A stretch of DNA of 8,070 nucleotides from an uncultured Flavobacteriia bacterium (GCA_903887095.1 CAISOQ010000481.1:1-8070); one strand, 5' to 3'. Positions 1-6,735 are shown, counted from the first letter of the stretch. Notes: a model not told the origin generated them from the letters alone. Translations and numbers: made by a program.

Positions 1-250
1 CTATAAGCTTTAAGTTCGGTTGCAAATCCTCTTTTGAAGGACGAATTTTCTTTTTATTTTCTTCAATTCTGAACTCTGCAATTGATTTAAGCTCAGAAAA
101 AGTCAGAAGCAAATAAATGTACAAATCATACATGCGCTCCACAGCCTGCAACAATTCGTTTTCTGTTTTACGATAATTTTCCTCGTTCGATTGAAAATAA
201 GCGTATAGAGCTTGTAGTACTTTAATTCTAAGATGTCTTCTATTCAGCAT
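1..250 (-). CDS. nusB: NusB transcription antitermination factor, N-terminal part (runs off the left edge)
   Basis: Reading the minus strand from the ATG at 250-248 gives 83 codons, open to the window edge. The protein begins MLNRRHLRIKVLQALYAYFQ, the arginine-rich first helix typical of Bacteroidota NusB, followed by a helical, charged stretch (about residues 24-75). NusB binds boxA RNA together with NusE (ribosomal protein S10) and supports antitermination of rRNA transcription; this is family knowledge. The RNA-binding core cannot be checked because it lies outside the window. The start is well supported: its ATG shares one base with the TAA stop of the upstream dehydrogenase gene (TAATG), so the two are probably co-transcribed and translationally coupled. 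The identification rests on the N-terminal motif and on the neighbourhood usual in this phylum. Confidence 0.82.
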   Translation of the reverse strand, partial: MLNRRHLRIKVLQALYAYFQSNEENYRKTENELLQAVERMYDLYIYLLLTFSELKSIAEFRIEENKKKIRPSKEDLQPNLKLI

Positions 251-1347
251 TATAATGGTAGTTTCACTTTACCGATTGCTTCTATTCGCTCTTCAGCCAT
301 TTTATTGGCAATTTTATATGCCGGAACGTTCTCAGCCTTTGATCTAATTACAATATTACCAATGGTCTGATAAATCTCTTCTGCTTTTTTCATTGCCCAT
401 TCAGAATTATACCCCTTCACTTCAGAATAACAGTTGATAACACCCCCTGCATTAAGTGCAAAATCAGGAGCATAAATAATTCCTCTGTTCATTACTGCCT
501 GGCCATGAATATCTTCTTGTTTCAATTGATTGTTAGCAGCTCCAGCAATAATTGAGCACTTCAAACGACCTAATGTATCATCGTTTATCGTTGCACCAAG
601 TGCACATGGCGCGTAAATATCCATTTCAATATCATAAATCTCGTCAAGGCCAACCACCTTGGCACCATACGTATCGGCTACTCTTTTCAAAGTTGGCTCA
701 TGAATATCGGTAATATAGACTTCTGCTCCTTCTTTACGAAGTGACTGAACCAAATATTCTCCAACATGCCCTACACCTTGAACACCGACCTTCTTTCCAG
801 ACAATGAATCGCTTCCAAATTGCTCCTTCGCACATGCCTTCATACCAACGTATACTCCATATGCAGTAACCGGAGAAGGATCGCCACTCTTCCCAGGTAA
901 ACCAACCACGTGATTGGTTTCCATATTTACCCAAGTCATATCCAATGGAGAGATACCGACATCTTCAGCAGTAATATATTTACCACCAAGACTGTTAACG
1001 AATTTGCCGAATCGACGCATCAAGGCTTCTGATTTCATTGTACGTGCATCACCGATAATGACTGCCTTGCCTCCACCGAGATTCAATCCTGAGATTGAGT
1101 TTTTGTAAGTCATTCCGCGCGACAAACGCAACACATCTGTTAACGCTTCAACTTCATTATTGTAGGCCCACATGCGTGTCCCACCCAAAGAAGGTCCCAA
1201 AACGGTATTGTGAACAGCGATTATTGCTTTTAAACCGGTAGCATTGTCATTACAGAACAATAATTGTTCATGATCGTACTTGCTCATTTGGGCAATCACA
1301 GGATTATCTGCGAGATTGGTTTCTTCGATATTTTTTACCTCAAACAT
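250..1347 (-). CDS. Glu/Leu/Phe/Val dehydrogenase family protein, leucine dehydrogenase-like
   Basis: This 365-residue NAD-dependent amino-acid dehydrogenase would catalyse reversible oxidative deamination of a branched-chain amino acid to its 2-oxo acid and ammonia in the cytoplasm. Motifs seen: GPSLGGTRMW (51-60); Lys82 and the GGGK motif with Lys94, spaced 12 apart as are the substrate-binding and catalytic lysines of Bacillus leucine dehydrogenase; TAEDVG with the catalytic-type Asp129; a Rossmann GxGxxG loop at Gly191-Gly193-Gly196; Asp214 at the end of the second strand, which suits NAD rather than NADP; and the conserved ANNQL segment at 271-275. Length is close to the 360-370 residues usual for leucine/valine dehydrogenases and shorter than glutamate dehydrogenases. 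The ATG at 1347 has no visible Shine-Dalgarno sequence. The family is certain; the preferred substrate (Leu, Val or Ile) is inferred. The stop overlaps the nusB start by one base. Confidence 0.93.
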   Translation of the reverse strand: MFEVKNIEETNLADNPVIAQMSKYDHEQLLFCNDNATGLKAIIAVHNTVLGPSLGGTRMWAYNNEVEALTDVLRLSRGMTYKNSISGLNLGGGKAVIIGDARTMKSEALMRRFGKFVNSLGGKYITAEDVGISPLDMTWVNMETNHVVGLPGKSGDPSPVTAYGVYVGMKACAKEQFGSDSLSGKKVGVQGVGHVGEYLVQSLRKEGAEVYITDIHEPTLKRVADTYGAKVVGLDEIYDIEMDIYAPCALGATINDDTLGRLKCSIIAGAANNQLKQEDIHGQAVMNRGIIYAPDFALNAGGVINCYSEVKGYNSEWAMKKAEEIYQTIGNIVIRSKAENVPAYKIANKMAEERIEAIGKVKLPL

Positions 1348-1441
1348 ATTCGGAAGGTATATGTTATAAACTTAATTCAACCTGAATATTTATTTTTGCA
1401 ACGTCCGCAAAACATGGGCACAAAAATAGGAAATTAATCGT
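1348..1441. promoter_or_regulatory. Divergent intergenic region with a -7-like box and a short dyad
   Basis: This 94-base gap separates the minus-strand dehydrogenase from the plus-strand ABC exporter, so it should carry promoters for both. On the plus strand TATTTTTG at 1391-1398 matches the Bacteroidota -7 element TAnnTTTG, 43 bases before the exporter ATG, but no TTG is found at the expected -33 distance. On the minus strand TAAGTTTA (1374-1367) is a near match, with a TTG at 1401-1399 at a rather long spacing of 24. A perfect 6-base inverted repeat, TTTTGC/GCAAAA at 1394-1399 and 1407-1412, overlaps the plus-strand box. Promoter presence follows from the divergent layout; the exact elements are tentative. 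Confidence 0.4.
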
Positions 1442-3196
1442 ATGAAGTCGCTGAGCTATTTGAACAAATATTTCGTTAAGTATAAATGGCGATTTCTATT
1501 GGGGATTGTATTTATCGCAGTTTCAAATTATTTCGGTGTTCAGATGCCCTTGTATTTGAAGACAACTATTGATGATTTGATGAAGGGAAATGCTGTCACA
1601 AATGTTGAAAGCGCTCTCCTCTTGTCACTTAAGCTTGGTGGTTTGTATATGTTCTTTTCACTTTGCAGTGGCTTTTTCCTGTTCCTTATGCGGCAGACAA
1701 TCATTGTTATGTCGCGACTTATCGAGTACGACTTGAAAAACGAAATATTCGATCAATATCAAAAACTCGATTTTCTTTTTTACAAAAAAAATAAAACGGG
1801 TGATTTGATGAACCGTATTTCTGAAGATGTTGGTCAAGTGCGCATGTACCTCGGTCCAGGCATCATGTATACTTTAAACCTCATTGTATTGTTCATTCTT
1901 GTTATTCTTGAAATGGTGAAAATAAGTCCAACATTGACATTGTATGTATTGCTCCCATTGCCATTCATGTCTTTTATGATTTATAAAGTTTCTTCCAAAA
2001 TGAATCAACTCAGCAGGGAAGTTCAAAAAGAGCAATCTTTAATGTCAACGCTTGTTCAGGAAACTTTTTCAGGAATTAGAGTAGTAAAGGCATACAGTAA
2101 AGAAAAAGAAGTTCATCACAAATTTACTTCCTCGTCGAACTCTTACAAGAAAAAATCGATGGCGCTAATCATTGTAAATGCCTTGTTCATGCCTACAATT
2201 GTATTTTTAATTGGTCTTAGTACAATATTGACAATTTACATTGGTGGATTAAAATCGTATGACCACAGCATTAGTTTAGGTGGAATTTTGGCTTTTATTT
2301 TCTTCGTCAATAAATTGACATGGCCATTTGCAAGTATTGGCTGGGTGACCTCAATAATTCAGCGGGCTTCAGCCTCACAAACTAGAATTAACGAATTTTT
2401 AAGTTTACAACCACAAATTACCAATCCGAGTAAAGAATCTTTCAAACTGCATGGTGAAATTGAATTTGACAATGTTTCTCTTACCTATGAGAACTCTGGA
2501 ATTGAAGCGTTGCAAAACATAAGTTTTAAAATTTATGAAGGTGAAACTTTAGCAGTAATTGGAAAAACAGGTAGCGGGAAATCTTCTATCATCCATTTAC
2601 TTATGCGTCAGCTTGATCCTACAAACGGGCAAATATTAATTGACGGTCAACCTTTGACGCGCCTAAATCTGGATGAATTCAGAGAGCAATCAGGGATTGT
2701 CACTCAAGATGTCTTCCTATTTTCTGACACTATTTCCAACAACATTAAATTTGGAATGAAATACAATTCCACCTCGCAGGATGAATTAGAGAAGGCGGCG
2801 AAACAGGCTCACGTTCACCACAATATCATTGAGTTCCCCGATGGATACGAAACAATTCTTGGAGAAAGAGGCGTAAATCTTAGTGGCGGTCAGAAACAAC
2901 GTGTTAGTATAGCTAGGGCATTGATTAGAAATCCCAAATTATTAATCCTTGATGATTGTCTTTCTGCAGTAGACACTGAAACAGAAGAAATCATACTTGA
3001 AAATTTAAAAGACAAGATTATTCGTCGCACCTCCTTAATTGTTAGTCATCGTATTTCAACGATTCGAAATGCAGATCGAATAATAGTGATCGACGAAGGA
3101 AAACTTATTGAAGAAGGCACGCATGAGGAGTTACTTTCAAAGAATGGTACCTATTATGAAATGTACATGCGTCAGCTCAACGAAGAGAATGATTAA
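1442..3196 (+). CDS. ABC exporter half-transporter, fused membrane and ATPase domains (MdlA/YheI-like)
   Basis: At 584 residues this is a complete half-transporter of the exporter type, with an N-terminal six-helix membrane domain (about 1-310; clear hydrophobic segments near 17-33, 62-83, 141-160, 165-181, 241-270 and 279-300) and a C-terminal nucleotide-binding domain (about 338-575). ATPase motifs seen: Walker A GKTGSGKS (374-381), Q-loop Gln422, signature LSGGQ (480-484), Walker B LLILD ending at Asp504, D-loop SAVD (508-511) and switch His536. The residue after Walker B, normally the catalytic Glu, is Asp505 (LDDCLSAVD). This is also seen in one member of heterodimeric exporters such as the YheI and MdlA groups. 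No partner half-transporter lies next to it, so it either forms a homodimer or pairs with a protein encoded elsewhere. The substrate cannot be read from sequence; lipids, drugs and peptides are all possible. The ATG has a weak AGGA 11 bases upstream. Confidence 0.93.
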   Translation: MKSLSYLNKYFVKYKWRFLLGIVFIAVSNYFGVQMPLYLKTTIDDLMKGNAVTNVESALLLSLKLGGLYMFFSLCSGFFLFLMRQTIIVMSRLIEYDLKNEIFDQYQKLDFLFYKKNKTGDLMNRISEDVGQVRMYLGPGIMYTLNLIVLFILVILEMVKISPTLTLYVLLPLPFMSFMIYKVSSKMNQLSREVQKEQSLMSTLVQETFSGIRVVKAYSKEKEVHHKFTSSSNSYKKKSMALIIVNALFMPTIVFLIGLSTILTIYIGGLKSYDHSISLGGILAFIFFVNKLTWPFASIGWVTSIIQRASASQTRINEFLSLQPQITNPSKESFKLHGEIEFDNVSLTYENSGIEALQNISFKIYEGETLAVIGKTGSGKSSIIHLLMRQLDPTNGQILIDGQPLTRLNLDEFREQSGIVTQDVFLFSDTISNNIKFGMKYNSTSQDELEKAAKQAHVHHNIIEFPDGYETILGERGVNLSGGQKQRVSIARALIRNPKLLILDDCLSAVDTETEEIILENLKDKIIRRTSLIVSHRISTIRNADRIIVIDEGKLIEEGTHEELLSKNGTYYEMYMRQLNEEND

Positions 3197-3210
3197 GTTT
3201 TTGTTACTTA

Positions 3211-3242
3211 TTTGATTTCTATAAAAATAATTTCAATATTTG
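3211..3242 (+). promoter_or_regulatory. Candidate Bacteroidota-type promoter for the DUF3276 gene
   Basis: TTTG at 3211-3214 is followed, after exactly 20 bases, by AATATTTG at 3235-3242, one base off the TAnnTTTG -7 consensus. Transcription would start near 3248-3250, giving a leader of about 16 bases before the ATG at 3265. The elements lie between the exporter stop and the next gene, which suggests the small gene can be transcribed independently. Based on pattern and spacing only. Confidence 0.45.
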
Positions 3243-3264
3243 TTAGGTTAAATGTTCGGTGGAT

Positions 3265-3582
3265 ATGGAAAATGACAAGAACGGTGAGTTGTACTCAAAA
3301 GTGGTGAGAGCAGGAAAACGCACCTACTTTTTTGACGTTAAAGCAACGAAAGGCAATGATTTATACATCACCCTAACTGAAAGCAAAAAAACGTTCAATG
3401 ATAACGGAAGCGACAACTACCAAAAGCATAAAATTTTCCTTTACAAAGAAGATTTTGAAAAATTCAGAGAAGGGTTAGAAGATGTATTGGCGAAGATAGA
3501 AACGTTGAAAAACAATCCAGATAGCGCAATTGAACAAGATTCAGTCGATTCGTTTACGTCTGTTTCTTTTGAAGATCTCTAA
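3265..3582 (+). CDS. DUF3276 / PUR-alpha-like nucleic-acid-binding protein
   Basis: This 105-residue protein matches the Bacteroidota DUF3276 (PUR family) pattern: ELYSKVVRAGKRTYFFDVKA at 8-27, then YITLTESKK (34-42), KHKIFLYKEDFEKF (54-67), an acidic linker, and a conserved acidic end SFTSVSFEDL. PUR domains bind single-stranded DNA or RNA, and the Borrelia relative is a nucleic-acid-binding regulator; the target here is unknown. The ATG at 3265 is chosen because GGTGG lies just upstream and family members start with a short hydrophilic leader. An in-frame GTG at 3259 would add two residues (MD), and a TAG at 3244 rules out any longer form. It sits downstream of the ABC exporter with a 68-base gap and a promoter candidate of its own. 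The family is clear; the cellular role is inferred. Confidence 0.88.
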   Translation: MENDKNGELYSKVVRAGKRTYFFDVKATKGNDLYITLTESKKTFNDNGSDNYQKHKIFLYKEDFEKFREGLEDVLAKIETLKNNPDSAIEQDSVDSFTSVSFEDL

Positions 3583-3652
3583 AAAAACTTTACATCTTTT
3601 ATTTTTAAGCATATTTCAACATATGTTTCGTTGATAATTTACCAAAACTTAA

Positions 3653-3684
3653 TTGTTTTAACCTAACGGATAGTCGTATCTTTA
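3653..3684 (+). promoter_or_regulatory. Candidate promoter of the parA-parB-DUF5683-dapB-lepB cluster
   Basis: TTG at 3653-3655 and TATCTTTA at 3677-3684 are separated by 21 bases. The second element differs from the Bacteroidota -7 consensus TAnnTTTG only in the last base. The predicted start near 3691 leaves a leader of about 12 bases before the parA ATG, which carries a weak purine stretch (AAAGAG). The rest of the 120-base gap (3583-3702) is AT-rich and holds a short CATAT/ATATG dyad at 3610-3625, but no gene. Confidence 0.5.
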
Positions 3685-3702
3685 CATTTCAAAGAGCATC
3701 TG

Positions 3703-4515
3703 ATGGGAAAAATAATTGCTATTGCAAATCAAAAAGGAGGGGTTGGAAAAACGACAACAGCTATCAATCTTGGTGGTTGTCTTGGTGTTTTAGAATACAA
3801 AACACTAATCGTAGATGCTGATCCACAGGCTAATGCAACTTCCGGAGTTGGCTTAGATCCTAAAAACACAAAAAATATTTACGATTGTTTAATCAACGAA
3901 GTACATCCTTCTGACTTGATTATTCAGACTCAAAATCCAAATTTAGATATCCTTCCTTCCCATATTGATTTAGTTGGTGCAGAATTGGAAATGATCAACC
4001 TGCCAAATCGTGAGCAGATGCTCAAAATGGCTTTGGAAAAAATTCGCGATCAGTACGACTTCATTATTATTGATTGTTCACCTTCATTAGGCTTAATCAC
4101 AGTAAATGCTTTATCAGCAGCAGATTCAGTTATGATTCCAGTTCAATGTGAATATTTCGCATTGGAAGGTCTAGGAAAATTATTAAATACCATCAAAATT
4201 GTTCAAGGAAGATTGAATCAAAACTTGGAAATTGAGGGGATTTTACTCACGATGTATGACACTCGCCTACGATTAGCTAATCAGGTGGTTGAAGAAGTGA
4301 AAACTCATTTCCAAGAACTTGTGTTTGATACAGTTATACACCGCAACACGAAACTTGGCGAGGCCCCTAGTTTTGGTGAAACAATCGTCATGCACGATGC
4401 GGCAAGCAAAGGCTCTATCAACTATTTGAATTTCGCCAGAGAAATTCTTCAGAAAAATAACTTAACAAAAATCGGCAACGAGGATAAAATAATTGAAATC
4501 AACGATGAACTCTAA
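3703..4515 (+). CDS. parA: ParA/Soj chromosome-partitioning ATPase
   Basis: This 270-residue protein is a chromosomal ParA (Soj type, no N-terminal DNA-binding extension). It begins MGKIIAIANQKGGVGKTTTA, containing the deviant Walker A motif with signature Lys11, Gly12 and Lys16. The DADPQ motif places Asp40 where Bacillus Soj has its catalytic Asp40, and Walker B reads FIIIDCSPSLG with Asp124. VQCEYFALEGL (147-157) and the basic surface residues Arg188, Arg214 and Lys217 (HRNTKLGEAPS) fit the family's non-specific DNA-binding face. ParA forms an ATP-dependent dimer on the nucleoid, and ParB bound at parS stimulates its ATPase to move or separate origins. The sequence is intact, of normal length, and followed by parB with an 11-base overlap. 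Confidence 0.97.
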   Translation: MGKIIAIANQKGGVGKTTTAINLGGCLGVLEYKTLIVDADPQANATSGVGLDPKNTKNIYDCLINEVHPSDLIIQTQNPNLDILPSHIDLVGAELEMINLPNREQMLKMALEKIRDQYDFIIIDCSPSLGLITVNALSAADSVMIPVQCEYFALEGLGKLLNTIKIVQGRLNQNLEIEGILLTMYDTRLRLANQVVEEVKTHFQELVFDTVIHRNTKLGEAPSFGETIVMHDAASKGSINYLNFAREILQKNNLTKIGNEDKIIEINDEL

Positions 4516-5413
4516 TCCGAAAAAGCGTTCCGCCCTGGGAAAAGGTTTAAGTGCTCTTTTAGAAAATACAGAAACCGACATTACATCGAAATCATCCAAC
4601 GCAGGTGTGGTTGGATCCGTATCTATGCTTCCGATTGAAAGCATTGAAGCCAATCCTTTCAATCCGCGAACAAACTTTGAAAAAAGTGCACTGGATGAAT
4701 TAAGCCAGTCAATTGCAGTGCATGGTATTATTCAGCCTTTAACTGTTCGAAAGCTCGGTCGTGACAAATACCAATTAATTTCCGGGGAACGTCGCTTCAG
4801 AGCTTCTCAATTAGCTGGTTTAACAGAAGTCCCAGCATACATTCGCGTTGCGAACGATCAAACAATGCTGGAAATGGCATTGGTAGAAAATATTCAGCGT
4901 GAAGACTTAAATGCAATTGAAGTTGCCCTCTCCTATCAGCGTCTTATTGAAGAATGCAGTTTAACGCAAGATCAATTGAGTCAAAAAATTGCGAAGTCGA
5001 GATCAAGTATCACAAACCACATGCGCTTATTAAAACTGCCTGCCGATATTCAGGCTGCAGTGCGCGACAATGTTGTTTCCATGGGGCATGCGAGAGCGCT
5101 TGTTTCTGCAGGTGATGAAGCTCTGCAAATGGCAATATTTACACGAATTGTTGAAGATGGATTATCTGTTCGTGATGCCGAAGCCTTGATTAAAGAAGGC
5201 TATGTTGAACCTCGAAATGAAGATTCAACAACAAGAAAAAGCACTCCCAAAATGGCTGTAAGTGAAACACAGTATGTATTCAAGGAACATTTAGGAGATA
5301 AACTTTCAGCACGGGTAGACATTAAAAAATCTGCTTTAGGCGGAGGTAAAATCATTGTGAACTTCAATTCCGAAGTTGACCTCAACCGAATTATAGAAAT
5401 TCTAAATCGTTGA
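4505..5413 (+). CDS. parB: ParB/Spo0J chromosome-partitioning CTPase and parS-binding protein
   Basis: This 302-residue ParB has all the expected parts. The N-terminal ALGKGLSALL (10-19) is the segment that contacts ParA. The ParB/Srx CTP-binding domain (about 38-135) contains NPFNPR (50-55), GERRFRA (94-100) and ENIQREDLN (128-136). A helix-turn-helix domain spans about 152-178 (SLTQDQLSQKIAKSRSSITN), and the C-terminal dimerisation segment is about 255-302. ParB loads at parS, binds CTP and spreads as a sliding clamp. The ATG at 4505 gives the usual short N-terminus; a TTG at 4493 in the same frame would add four residues (MKST) and has GAGGA about ten bases upstream, so it cannot be excluded. 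The start overlaps parA by 11 bases and the stop overlaps the next gene as TGATG, so translation is probably coupled. No intact parS was found in the window. Confidence 0.96.
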   Translation: MNSNPKKRSALGKGLSALLENTETDITSKSSNAGVVGSVSMLPIESIEANPFNPRTNFEKSALDELSQSIAVHGIIQPLTVRKLGRDKYQLISGERRFRASQLAGLTEVPAYIRVANDQTMLEMALVENIQREDLNAIEVALSYQRLIEECSLTQDQLSQKIAKSRSSITNHMRLLKLPADIQAAVRDNVVSMGHARALVSAGDEALQMAIFTRIVEDGLSVRDAEALIKEGYVEPRNEDSTTRKSTPKMAVSETQYVFKEHLGDKLSARVDIKKSALGGGKIIVNFNSEVDLNRIIEILNR

Positions 5414-5970
5414 TGCGTTTATTTCTTTGTGTCTGTTTTCAACTTTCTTTTCTTTGTTTATTCGCTCAGGAAGAAAACATTGAAACGAACCCATCGGATA
5501 CACTAAAATTACACTCTCCTAAAAAAGCAGTTATTTTTTCAGCAGTGCTTCCTGGAGCTGGGCAATTGTACAACCACATTGCTATGCCAAAAGGAAAGAA
5601 GAAAGCCTTTTGGAAAGTTCCATTGATTTATGCTGGACTTGGTGCAACAGGATATTTCCTTGTTAGCAATCAACTTACACAAAAAGCATTAAAGAATGAA
5701 TACACAAATCGCCAAAACGGTGGATTGCCAGATATGCGTTGGGAACAATATGACAATGAAGGAATTCTAACACTTTACAATCAATATTTAACCAAAAGAG
5801 ACCTGTCAATTCTGGGAGTCGGTGCCGTTTATTTGTTTCAAATTGTCGACGCAGGGATTGAAGCACACTTCGTAGACTTTGATATTTCAGAAGATCTTTC
5901 TATGACTTTTCGTCCAGCGCTCATTGGACCTAATACTGCAGGAGTTGCAATGCGCCTTAATTTTCATTAA
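5413..5970 (+). CDS. DUF5683 family secreted or membrane protein of unknown function
   Basis: This 185-residue protein starts with a signal peptide (MRLFLCVCFQLSFLCLFA, likely cut before Gln19; no lipobox, despite three cysteines). A polar stretch follows, then the hallmark block HSPKKAVIFSAVLPGAGQLY (34-53), a WKVPLIYAGLGATGYFL segment (67-83) and a C-terminal block with RD (129-130), hydrophobic LSILGVGAVYLFQIVDAGIE (131-150) and AHFVDFDISEDLS (151-163). The pattern resembles the DUF5683 family, common in Bacteroidota just after parB. Two or three hydrophobic segments suggest the mature protein is membrane-associated. Function is unknown; the link with ParAB and cell-envelope genes suggests a role coordinated with growth or division, which is inference. 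The ATG at 5413 shares one base with the parB TGA; a TTG at 5410 in the same frame is less likely. Confidence 0.82.
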   Translation: MRLFLCVCFQLSFLCLFAQEENIETNPSDTLKLHSPKKAVIFSAVLPGAGQLYNHIAMPKGKKKAFWKVPLIYAGLGATGYFLVSNQLTQKALKNEYTNRQNGGLPDMRWEQYDNEGILTLYNQYLTKRDLSILGVGAVYLFQIVDAGIEAHFVDFDISEDLSMTFRPALIGPNTAGVAMRLNFH

Positions 5971-5994
5971 AAAAGTGCCAATTCCATTATTTTT

Positions 5995-6008
5995 ATTCAA
6001 TTTTGAAT
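5995..6008. repeat. Short perfect inverted repeat immediately before dapB
   Basis: ATTCAA at 5995-6000 and TTGAAT at 6003-6008 are exact reverse complements around a two-base centre, ending one base before the dapB ATG. As RNA the two-base loop is too tight for the full stem, so a protein-binding dyad or chance in AT-rich DNA is more likely than a hairpin. The 39-base gap around it shows no convincing Shine-Dalgarno sequence. Confidence 0.35.
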
Positions 6009-6009
6009 C

Positions 6010-6732
6010 ATGAAGATAGCACTCATCGGATACGGAAAAATGGGCAAAGTGATTGAGGGAATCGCAATTGAGCGAGGACATTCTATCGTCGCAAAGGTTA
6101 ATTCATCTCAAACCATTGACTCATGTGATCTTTCCAATGCCGATGTTGCCATAGAATTCACCCGTCCAGAACTAGCATTTAACCATATTCAGTATTGTAT
6201 GGATCAACAATTACCAATTGTTGTTGGCACTACAGCCTGGCAAGATCAGATGGACACTGTTAAACATTTAGTGTCTGAAAAGAATGGAAGTTTGCTTTAT
6301 GCCAGCAATTTTTCGATTGGCGTAAATATTTTCTTTGAAATCAACCGAAAACTAGCTCAACTCATGTCTGGGCAGGCTGGTTACAAAGCATCTTTAGAAG
6401 AAATTCACCACTTACAGAAATTAGATGCCCCAAGTGGAACAGCCATTACCTTAGCCAATGGAATTCTCGAAAACAATGAAGATTATATATCATGGGTTTT
6501 GGGAGAGGAAAAACCTCCTCACACAAACGACTATCAACTGGGTATCACTTCATTTAGAGAACCTGATGTTCCGGGAACACACATAATTAAATACACTTCA
6601 GACATCGATACTTTGTCGATAAGTCATGAAGCACACAACAGAAAAGGTTTTGCCCTAGGCGCTGTAATAGCTGCTGAATGGCTACAAAATAAAAAAGGTA
6701 TTTACACGATTAATGACGTACTCAATTTTTAG
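6010..6732 (+). CDS. dapB: 4-hydroxy-tetrahydrodipicolinate reductase
   Basis: DapB reduces the product of DapA with NAD(P)H to tetrahydrodipicolinate, in the route to diaminopimelate and lysine, in the cytoplasm. The protein has 240 residues, shorter than the 273 of E. coli but normal for Bacteroidota. Motifs seen: nucleotide-binding loop GYGKMGK (7-13), VVGTT (71-75), ASNFSIGVN (98-106), and the catalytic and substrate-binding block EIHHLQKLDAPSGTA (131-145). Within that block His133, His134, Lys137 and Gly143-Thr144 correspond to E. coli His159, His160, Lys163 and Gly169-Thr170. The C-terminal block SHEAHNRKGFALGAVIAAEW (209-228) matches the family end. It lies 39 bases after the DUF5683 gene and 3 bases before lepB, so it is probably in the same transcript, linking meso-diaminopimelate supply for peptidoglycan to this cluster. 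Confidence 0.97.
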   Translation: MKIALIGYGKMGKVIEGIAIERGHSIVAKVNSSQTIDSCDLSNADVAIEFTRPELAFNHIQYCMDQQLPIVVGTTAWQDQMDTVKHLVSEKNGSLLYASNFSIGVNIFFEINRKLAQLMSGQAGYKASLEEIHHLQKLDAPSGTAITLANGILENNEDYISWVLGEEKPPHTNDYQLGITSFREPDVPGTHIIKYTSDIDTLSISHEAHNRKGFALGAVIAAEWLQNKKGIYTINDVLNF

Positions 6733-6735
6733 ACT

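Noticed and set aside
734..1108. Two plus/minus open frames of about 65 codons inside the dehydrogenase gene
   Set aside because: They lie wholly within a strongly supported coding region, have no recognisable domain, and read as composition-driven shadows of the real gene.
3252..3275. Tiny open frame MFGGYGK overlapping the DUF3276 start
   Set aside because: Only seven codons, with no support beyond an ATG; it overlaps the real start, and a leader-peptide role is speculation.
3580..3606. A/T-rich run after the DUF3276 stop as a terminator
   Set aside because: A-rich and T-rich stretches face each other but pair with mismatches and without any GC in the stem; not convincing as an intrinsic terminator.
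4368..4383. Possible parS site inside parA (GTGAAACA half-site at 4376-4383)
   Set aside because: The right half matches the parS consensus, but the left half (TAGTTTTG) has little match to TGTTTCAC. Other GTGAAAC-like words at about 2540 and 5263 are also only half-sites. No full parS was found in the window.
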